A stretch of DNA of 49,316 bases from contig DPXQ01000029.1 in NCBI GenBank assembly GCA_003527225.1, forward strand, positions 1-49,316. The letters run 5' to 3'. Positions within the stretch are counted from its first letter, which is position 1. Each line of letters starts with the position of its first letter. The position numbers and the translations under genes are program-made. Shown here piece by piece: positions 44,164-49,316 of the stretch. A model generated the notes under the pieces. The model was given only the letters and a program-made list of their open reading frames with translations. It searched no databases and was not told the origin of the DNA. This DNA is from Rhizobium sp. GTDB lineage: Bacteria; Pseudomonadota; Alphaproteobacteria; Rhizobiales; Rhizobiaceae.

Positions 44164-44553
44164 TCAGCCGGCGGAAACCGCTTCCTTCTGGCGGGCAAGC
44201 ACAGCCAGATCGGCAGCCTTCAGTTCCACAGATTCGCCGCAGCCACAGGCCGAGGTCTGGTTGGGATTGTTGAAGGTGAAGCCCGAGCGCAGCGTCGTCG
44301 TCTCATAGTCAAGCTGCGTTCCGAGCAGATAGAGCACGGCTGAGGGTTCAACCCAGACGCTTGCGCCGTCGCGCTCGATCAGATCGTCCTTGGGGTCCGG
44401 CTCGGTCACCAGGCCGATGGTATATTCCATCCCGGCGCAGCCGCCCTTCTTGATGCCGACGCGGATGCCCTTCGCATCCGGCCCCGAATTCTCGACGATC
44501 GCCCGGACACGGGCCGCCGCCGTATCCGTCATGGTCATAACCTGAAAGCCCAT
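44164..44553 (-). CDS. sufA: A-type Fe-S carrier SufA
   Basis: A 129-residue HesB/IscA-like protein. The three conserved cysteines are present: Cys39 in KKGGCAGMEY and Cys103/Cys105 in SACGCGES. A-type proteins accept clusters from the SufBCD scaffold and hand them to targets. AGGAG lies six bases before the ATG. It is the last gene of the suf operon. Confidence 0.93.
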   Translation of the reverse strand: MGFQVMTMTDTAAARVRAIVENSGPDAKGIRVGIKKGGCAGMEYTIGLVTEPDPKDDLIERDGASVWVEPSAVLYLLGTQLDYETTTLRSGFTFNNPNQTSACGCGESVELKAADLAVLARQKEAVSAG

Positions 44554-44629
44554 TTCGTTCTCCTATCGCCACTAGGTTCAAGGCCCAGCGCTTCGAGTAA
44601 TCCAAATGTAATGGCCGATTTGCCTTCTA

Positions 44630-45010
44630 TCAATACCAGCCGATCGCGACCTGGGCTTCTTCCGACATGCGGTCCGGTGTCCAAGGCGGATCGAAGGTCA
44701 TCTCGACGTCCACACCCAACACGCCTTCCACGGCACTGACCGCGTTCTGCACCCAGCTTGGCATTTCGCCAGCCACGGGGCATCCCGGCGCCGTCAGCGT
44801 CATGACAATCTTGACCATGCGGTCATCGTCGATGTCGATCTTGTAGATCAGGCCGAGTTCGAAGATATCCGCCGGGATTTCCGGATCATAGACCGTCTTC
44901 AGCGCCGAAACGATGTCGTCGGAAAGCCGTGCGACCTCTTCCGGCGGAATGTTCGTCTGGACGATACCTTCGCGGACGTCCGGCTTCTGTTCGCTTTCAT
45001 TGACACTCAT
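44630..45010 (-). CDS. sufT: SufT-like Fe-S assembly protein (DUF59/MIP18 family)
   Basis: A 126-residue DUF59-domain protein with SALKTVYDPEIPADIFELGL near residues 36-55 and MTLTAPGCPVAGEMP near 72-86, the family Cys included. SufT helps Fe-S maturation, particularly under iron limitation in other bacteria. The ATG at 45010 has GAGGAG upstream and lies just after the sufS stop, overlapping by nothing more than the ribosome binding site region. The 76 bases to sufA hold no gene. Confidence 0.9.
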   Translation of the reverse strand: MSVNESEQKPDVREGIVQTNIPPEEVARLSDDIVSALKTVYDPEIPADIFELGLIYKIDIDDDRMVKIVMTLTAPGCPVAGEMPSWVQNAVSAVEGVLGVDVEMTFDPPWTPDRMSEEAQVAIGWY

Positions 45011-45020
45011 AACCGGCTCC

Positions 45021-46265
45021 TCAGGCAAAAAACGATCGCGCATGATCGAGCGCTTCGGCAAGCGCGTCGACCTCGGCGCGCGTGTTGTAAAGTCCAAATG
45101 ATGCCCGGCAGGTGGATGTGACGCCGAAGCGGGTCAGCAGCGGCTGGGCACAATGGGTCCCGGCACGCACGGCCACGCCCCGGCGGTCGATCAGCATGGA
45201 CACGTCATGGGCGTGAATGCCCTCGAGCTCGAAGGAGAAGATCGCTCCTTTGCCCGGCGCATTGCCGATGATCCTCAGGGAATTGATCGCGCTCAGCCGC
45301 TCGTGGGCATAGGCCGCGAGATCGGCCTCGTGCCTGGCGATCGCCGGACGGCCCAGTTCCTCGATGTAGTCAAGTGCATGACCAAGCCCGATCGCCTGGA
45401 CGATCGGCGGCGTACCCGCCTCGAAGCGGTGCGGCGGGTCGTTGTAGGTCACAAGATCCTCGGTGACCTCCACGATCATCTCGCCGCCGCCCATGAAGGG
45501 CCGCATCTCTCTCAGCCGCTCGGACTTGCCGTAGAGCACGCCAATGCCCGTCGGGCCATAGAGCTTGTGGCCGGTGATCGCATACCAGTCGCAGTCGATG
45601 TCCTGGATATCGACCGGCATGTGGACCGCGCCCTGGCTGCCGTCGACGAACACCGGAATGCCGCGCTCATGGGCGATCCGGCAGACTTCCTTGACGGGAA
45701 CGACCGTGCCGAGCGCGTTCGACATATGGGTGATGGCGACAAGCCTGGTCCGTTCCGTCAGGCATTTCTCGAACGCCTCGATATGGAAGGCGCCGTCGTC
45801 ATCGACCGGAACCCAGACGAGCTTGGCGCCCTTGCGTTCGCGGATGAAATGCCAGGGGACGATGTTGGAGTGGTGCTCCATGATCGAAAGCACGATCTCG
45901 TCGCCCTCCCCGATCTCCGGCATGCCGTAGCCATAGGCCACCGTATTGATCGCTTCGGTCGAGGACTTTGTGAATACGATTTCCTCGATCGATCCGGCAT
46001 TCAGGAAGCGGCGCACCTTCTCACGAGCACCCTCATAGGCGTCGGTTGCGGCATTGGAAAGATAATGCAGCCCCCGGTGCACATTCGCATATTCATTGGA
46101 GTAGGTGCGGCTGATCGCATCGATCACCGACTGCGGCTTCTGCGCGGACGCGGCATTGTCGAGATAGACAAGCGGCTTGCCGTAGACCTCGCGCGACAGG
46201 ATCGGAAAATCCTTCCGCACGGCTTCGACGTCATAGGCGCCTATGGATGAGGTCAGATCAGCCAT
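45021..46265 (-). CDS. sufS: Cysteine desulfurase SufS
   Basis: A 414-residue group II cysteine desulfurase. The PLP Lys is K234 in AITGHKLYGPTGIG and the persulfide Cys is C386 in GVTSTCRASFGLYNT; HCAQPLL (Cys372) is also typical. It supplies sulfur to the SufBCD scaffold, usually through SufE or SufU, neither of which is in the window. The ATG overlaps the sufD stop by eight bases. Confidence 0.95.
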   Translation of the reverse strand: MADLTSSIGAYDVEAVRKDFPILSREVYGKPLVYLDNAASAQKPQSVIDAISRTYSNEYANVHRGLHYLSNAATDAYEGAREKVRRFLNAGSIEEIVFTKSSTEAINTVAYGYGMPEIGEGDEIVLSIMEHHSNIVPWHFIRERKGAKLVWVPVDDDGAFHIEAFEKCLTERTRLVAITHMSNALGTVVPVKEVCRIAHERGIPVFVDGSQGAVHMPVDIQDIDCDWYAITGHKLYGPTGIGVLYGKSERLREMRPFMGGGEMIVEVTEDLVTYNDPPHRFEAGTPPIVQAIGLGHALDYIEELGRPAIARHEADLAAYAHERLSAINSLRIIGNAPGKGAIFSFELEGIHAHDVSMLIDRRGVAVRAGTHCAQPLLTRFGVTSTCRASFGLYNTRAEVDALAEALDHARSFFA

Positions 46266-47532
46266 GGTGTTCCAGCCAGCCGGAGATGATCCCCTCCAGC
46301 GCCTCTACAAGTGCCTCGTCGTCCAGTTCCTCGACGATTTCGGCCACGAAGGCATAGATGAGCATCGCCCGGGCCTTCTTTTCCGGGATACCGCGCGCCA
46401 TCATGTAATAGAGATGGTTGTGGTCGATATCGGCGACAGTCGCGCCATGGCCGCACTGCACGTCGTCGGCGAAGATCTCAAGCTCCGGCTTGACGGAAAA
46501 TTCGCCGTCGTCCGACATCAGGAGCGTGTTGCAGGCCATGCGCGCATCGGTCTTTTGCGCAGCGGGGGCCACGCGGATCTGCCCCTGGAAGACGCCTCGG
46601 CCCCGGTCGAACACCACATTGCGGATGATCTCGGTCGAGGTCGTGTTCGGCATGTCATGACCGAGCGTCATGGTGACGTCGACATGGCTCTCGCCGCCGA
46701 CGAGATTGACCCCGCGCAGCGTGAAGTCGGATCCCTCTCCCGCCGTACGGACATGGATTTCCTGGCGCACGAGCTTGCCACCGGCATTGATCACGAACAG
46801 GCGGAACCTGGCGTCGGCCCCGAGTTCGACCTTGATCTGGCCGAGATGGGTATCGTCCGTCCCTTGCGTCTGCAGGATGATCCAGGTGACCTCCGCGCCG
46901 TCGCCGATCTCAAGATCGCTGACCGACGAGACCAGCGCAGCGCCCTCACCGGCATTCAGATGGCGTTCAATCACGACTGCGCGGCTGGCGGCCCCGAAGA
47001 CAGCAGGATAACGAACGTGAACCTGGCCGGCGCCATGGATGGACTGCAGTTCGAGCGGCGCATCGAGCGTGGTATCGGCGGCGACCGAAATCGCAAAGCC
47101 GTCGCGAACGAAGCTTGAGTTGATCCGGCCGATGATGTCGTCGCCGTCATGGGCGACCAGACCGGCAGCTGCCGAGCCTGAAGCCAGCGCATCGCGGAAA
47201 AGCTCGACGGCAACACCCTCCGGCGCATTTTCCGACACGGCTTTGCCCTGAGCGACGGCAAAAACCGTCGAGCCGGCAACCATCGCTCCGACCGGCTTGA
47301 CCCGGGTTGCGGGATCCGTCTCCGGAACGGAACGCAGCAGGTTCTTGAGGTCGGTATAATGCCAGGCCTCGATACGGCGGGTCGGAAGACCACCACGCTT
47401 CAGTTCATCGAACAGACGGTCACGGGCAGAAAGCACTGCCCCGTCGCCCGGCAATTCGCCGATCTGGTCCGTATAGCTCTCGATCAGCTGGGTCTCGGCG
47501 ACCGTCAGTCTGTTTGCAGCATGCAATGTCAT
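46258..47532 (-). CDS. sufD: Fe-S scaffold subunit SufD
   Basis: A 424-residue SufB/SufD-family protein. The amino-terminal helical part (RRIEAWHYTDLKNLL near 51-65) is followed by the beta-helix core and the carboxy-terminal conserved DVQCGHGATVADIDHNHLYY and RGIPEKKARAMLIYAFVAEI. It forms SufBC2D, on which Fe-S clusters are built. The ATG at 47532 has GGAAGGAG eight bases upstream. The gene follows sufC by 25 bases. Confidence 0.94.
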   Translation of the reverse strand: MTLHAANRLTVAETQLIESYTDQIGELPGDGAVLSARDRLFDELKRGGLPTRRIEAWHYTDLKNLLRSVPETDPATRVKPVGAMVAGSTVFAVAQGKAVSENAPEGVAVELFRDALASGSAAAGLVAHDGDDIIGRINSSFVRDGFAISVAADTTLDAPLELQSIHGAGQVHVRYPAVFGAASRAVVIERHLNAGEGAALVSSVSDLEIGDGAEVTWIILQTQGTDDTHLGQIKVELGADARFRLFVINAGGKLVRQEIHVRTAGEGSDFTLRGVNLVGGESHVDVTMTLGHDMPNTTSTEIIRNVVFDRGRGVFQGQIRVAPAAQKTDARMACNTLLMSDDGEFSVKPELEIFADDVQCGHGATVADIDHNHLYYMMARGIPEKKARAMLIYAFVAEIVEELDDEALVEALEGIISGWLEHHG

Positions 47533-47557
47533 CGTCAGGACTCCTTCCTGGCCCCGA

Positions 47558-48313
47558 TCAGGCCGCTTCCCCGATGATATCGGCATAGCCATTGGCTTCG
47601 AGTTCCAGCGCAAGGTCCTTGTCGCCCGTCTTGATGATCTGGCCCTTGTAGAGGACGTGGACCGTATCCGGCACGATATAGTCGAGCAGCCGCTGGTAGT
47701 GGGTGATGACGATCACCGCCCGATCCGGCGACTTCAACGCATTGACGCCGTCGGCGACGATCTTCAGCGCGTCGATGTCGAGGCCTGAATCCGTCTCGTC
47801 GAGAATGCAGAGCTTCGGCTCCAGCAGTGCCATCTGCAGGATCTCGGCACGCTTTTTCTCGCCGCCCGAGAAACCGACATTGAGCGGGCGCTTCAACATG
47901 TCCGGCGCGATTTTCAGCTCGGCGGCGGCGTCCTTGACCCGGCGCATGAAGTCCGGCGTCGTCAGTTCCGCTTCGCCGCGCGCCTTGCGCTGCTCGTTCA
48001 TCGCGACCTTCAGGAACTGCATGGTGGCGACACCCGGGATCTCGACCGGATACTGGAAGGCGAGGAAGATACCTCGCGCCGCGCGTTCGGCCGGATCAAG
48101 CTCCAGGATGCTCTCGCCGTTGTAGAGGATGTCGCCTTCGGTGACTTCGTAATCCTCGCGGCCCGACAGAATGTAGGAGAGCGTCGACTTGCCCGACCCG
48201 TTCGGGCCCATGATGGCGGCGACTTCGCCGGCCTTCACGGTCAGGTTCAGGCCACGGATGATTTCGGTGCCGTCTTCGGCGATGCGGGCGTGCAGGTTTC
48301 TGATTTCAAGCAT
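47558..48313 (-). CDS. sufC: Fe-S assembly ATPase SufC
   Basis: A 251-residue ABC-type ATPase: Walker A GPNGSGKST at 36-44, signature LNVGFSGGEKKRAEILQMAL and Walker B LCILDETDSGLDIDAL. It drives conformational change of SufB and SufD. The ATG at 48313 follows AGGAA; in-frame ATGs 6 and 10 codons upstream are less likely. About 115 bases upstream the GIY-YIG gene and its inverted repeats separate it from sufB. Confidence 0.95.
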   Translation of the reverse strand: MLEIRNLHARIAEDGTEIIRGLNLTVKAGEVAAIMGPNGSGKSTLSYILSGREDYEVTEGDILYNGESILELDPAERAARGIFLAFQYPVEIPGVATMQFLKVAMNEQRKARGEAELTTPDFMRRVKDAAAELKIAPDMLKRPLNVGFSGGEKKRAEILQMALLEPKLCILDETDSGLDIDALKIVADGVNALKSPDRAVIVITHYQRLLDYIVPDTVHVLYKGQIIKTGDKDLALELEANGYADIIGEAA

Positions 48314-48390
48314 GTCTGTGTTCCTGTTCATAGGGCGGTTCAAGGCCGCCTGTCGATTCTTGGTGGCGCAATGCGGCGCCTTTCAATTCC

Positions 48391-48413
48391 GTCATCCTCG
48401 GGCTTGTCCCGAG
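48391..48413. repeat. Left inverted repeat flanking the GIY-YIG gene
   Basis: GTCATCCTCGGGCTTGTCCCGAG is the exact reverse complement of 48798-48820; similarity extends inward about seven bases with two mismatches. It is itself a hairpin (CTCGGG, loop CTTGT, CCCGAG). It ends 14 bases beyond the stop codon of the GIY-YIG gene. The motif is of the kind found as dispersed palindromes in Rhizobiales. Confidence 0.85.
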
Positions 48414-48427
48414 AATCTACTGGTCGA

Positions 48428-48769
48428 TCAGTTGTAGTGAGGCCAATGCCTCGTATTCTGGTGCGGCCTGAACGGGTTCTCGATTTCGTCGATCCGCTCG
48501 AAGAGATCCAGCCACGTCGGATCAAGTCCCTCGATAAGGCGGATCTTCCATTCCCGGACATATCGCTTCAGTGACTTCTCCCGCTGAATCGCGAGAACGA
48601 TGTTCGGATGCGTTTCGAACCACACCAGCAACTTCGCATTGTATTTCGAGGTGTATCCCTTCCTCACTTCGTTTCGGTGTTCCCAAACGCGCCCGTGCAG
48701 GTCGCTGGTCACACCCGTGTAGATCACTCCGCGCGGCTTGTCCGACATCATGTAGACGAAGCCGGACAT
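48428..48769 (-). CDS. GIY-YIG domain nuclease-like protein
   Basis: A 113-residue protein consisting of a GIY-YIG domain: GFVYMMSDKPRGVIYTGVTS at 3-22 with Arg27 and His31, GYTSKYNAKLLVWFE at 38-52 and the metal-binding Glu in IQREKSLKRYVREWK near 61-75. Such small proteins (UPF0213-like) are frequent in alphaproteobacteria; their function is unknown, perhaps DNA repair or mobility. It sits between sufB and sufC inside a perfect 23-bp inverted repeat, so it may be a cassette dropped into the operon. Confidence 0.85.
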   Translation of the reverse strand: MSGFVYMMSDKPRGVIYTGVTSDLHGRVWEHRNEVRKGYTSKYNAKLLVWFETHPNIVLAIQREKSLKRYVREWKIRLIEGLDPTWLDLFERIDEIENPFRPHQNTRHWPHYN

Positions 48770-48797
48770 CGCGCTTCAGCCTTTCCGAGAGCAGATC

Positions 48798-48820
48798 CTC
48801 GGGACAAGCCCGAGGATGAC
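48798..48820. repeat. Right inverted repeat flanking the GIY-YIG gene
   Basis: CTCGGGACAAGCCCGAGGATGAC, exact reverse complement of the left copy at 48391-48413. It lies 28 bases upstream of the GIY-YIG start codon and 38 bases beyond the sufB stop. Both copies are internally palindromic, so RNA from the operon would carry two matching hairpins around the gene. Confidence 0.85.
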
Positions 48821-48858
48821 GACAGCCTTTGGCCGAGCGTGTGCTCCCACCGTGGTCA

Positions 48859-49316
48859 TCAGCCCACGCTCCCCTCCAGCGAGATGCCGATCAGCTTCTG
48901 GGCTTCCACGGCAAATTCCATTGGCAGCTCCTGAATGACTTCACGGACGAAGCCGTTGACGATCAGAGCGATCGCCGCTTCCTGCGGAATGCCGCGCTGA
49001 AGGCAGTAGAAGAGCTGATCCTCCGAGATCTTCGAGGTGGTCGCCTCGTGCTCGAACTGCGCCGTCGAGTTCTTCGCCTCAATATAGGGCACGGTATGCG
49101 CGCCGCACTTGTCGCCGATCAGGAGACTGTCGCACTGCGTGAAGTTGCGCGCGTTCTCCGCCTTGCGGTGGGCCGAAACCTGACCGCGATAGGTGTTGTT
49201 GGAAAAACCGGCGGAAATCCCCTTCGAGATGATGCGGCTCGACGTGTTCTTGCCGAGATGGATCATCTTGGTGCCCGAGTCGATCTGCTGATGGCCGTTG
49301 GAAACCGCGATCGAGT
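48859..49316 (-). CDS. sufB: Fe-S scaffold subunit SufB (carboxy-terminal part only)
   Basis: The last 152 residues of SufB; the start lies beyond the right edge. Visible are the [18 protein letters not shown] motif, [20 protein letters not shown], and the end [21 protein letters not shown] with [20 protein letters not shown]. SufB carries the cluster-building site in SufBC2D. It is upstream of the GIY-YIG gene and sufC on the same strand. Confidence 0.95.
   Translation of the reverse strand, partial: SIAVSNGHQQIDSGTKMIHLGKNTSSRIISKGISAGFSNNTYRGQVSAHRKAENARNFTQCDSLLIGDKCGAHTVPYIEAKNSTAQFEHEATTSKISEDQLFYCLQRGIPQEAAIALIVNGFVREVIQELPMEFAVEAQKLIGISLEGSVG

Overview
This GC-rich, gene-dense window looks like a chromosomal segment of an alphaproteobacterium of the Rhizobiales, most likely the Rhizobiaceae. 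The signs are the acpXL cluster for very-long-chain acylation of lipid A, an FnrN-type regulator, the rhizobial style of cob gene organisation, an ATP12-family protein, a DUF1236 protein and the suf operon order sufB-C-D-S-T-A. I assign no genus. No tRNA, rRNA, CRISPR array, transposase or prophage was seen.

Layout. At 1-4.5 kb (minus strand) the operon acpXL-fabZXL-fabF2XL-fabF1XL-adhXL-lpxXL (the last cut by the edge) makes the very long hydroxylated acyl chain of lipid A. At 4.6-6.9 kb hemN and fnrN diverge around one FNR/anaerobox. After an L,D-transpeptidase, 7.5-30.6 kb is mostly cobalamin synthesis: cobA-B-C-D (minus), cbiD-cobK (plus), cbiX-cobH-cobL-cobI-cbiG/cobJ-cobM plus a nucleoside hydrolase (minus), and cobP-W-N-O (minus) behind a large cobalamin riboswitch. 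A plus-strand block at 21.5-24.5 kb (TSUP permease, NTF2-like protein, class C beta-lactamase-like protein) interrupts the cob genes.

At 31-37 kb lie housekeeping and small genes: a lipoprotein, an ATP12-family protein, a HAD phosphatase, an RluA-family pseudouridine synthase, a CrcB fluoride channel, a HemG-like flavodoxin, a small orphan protein and a two-gene copper unit. At 37.1-41.8 kb a tandem glycine riboswitch controls gcvT-H-P. Then come a DUF1236 protein, a miniature flagellar rod-like protein, a LysE exporter with its Lrp/AsnC regulator and, at 44.1-49.3 kb (minus), the suf Fe-S assembly operon. A small GIY-YIG gene bracketed by perfect 23-bp inverted repeats sits between sufB and sufC.

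Most promising for follow-up: (1) the structured leader of cbiX, with two mutually exclusive pairings and two overlapping mini-ORFs; (2) a 36-codon ORF between the cobalamin riboswitch and cobP, with a strong ribosome binding site and a GTGA overlap; (3) the GIY-YIG gene inside inverted repeats in the suf operon; (4) the mixture of 'aerobic' and 'anaerobic' corrin genes; (5) a ketosynthase-like FabF2XL lacking the catalytic Cys, paired with an intact FabF1XL. Functions come from motif and family recognition only; no database search was possible.
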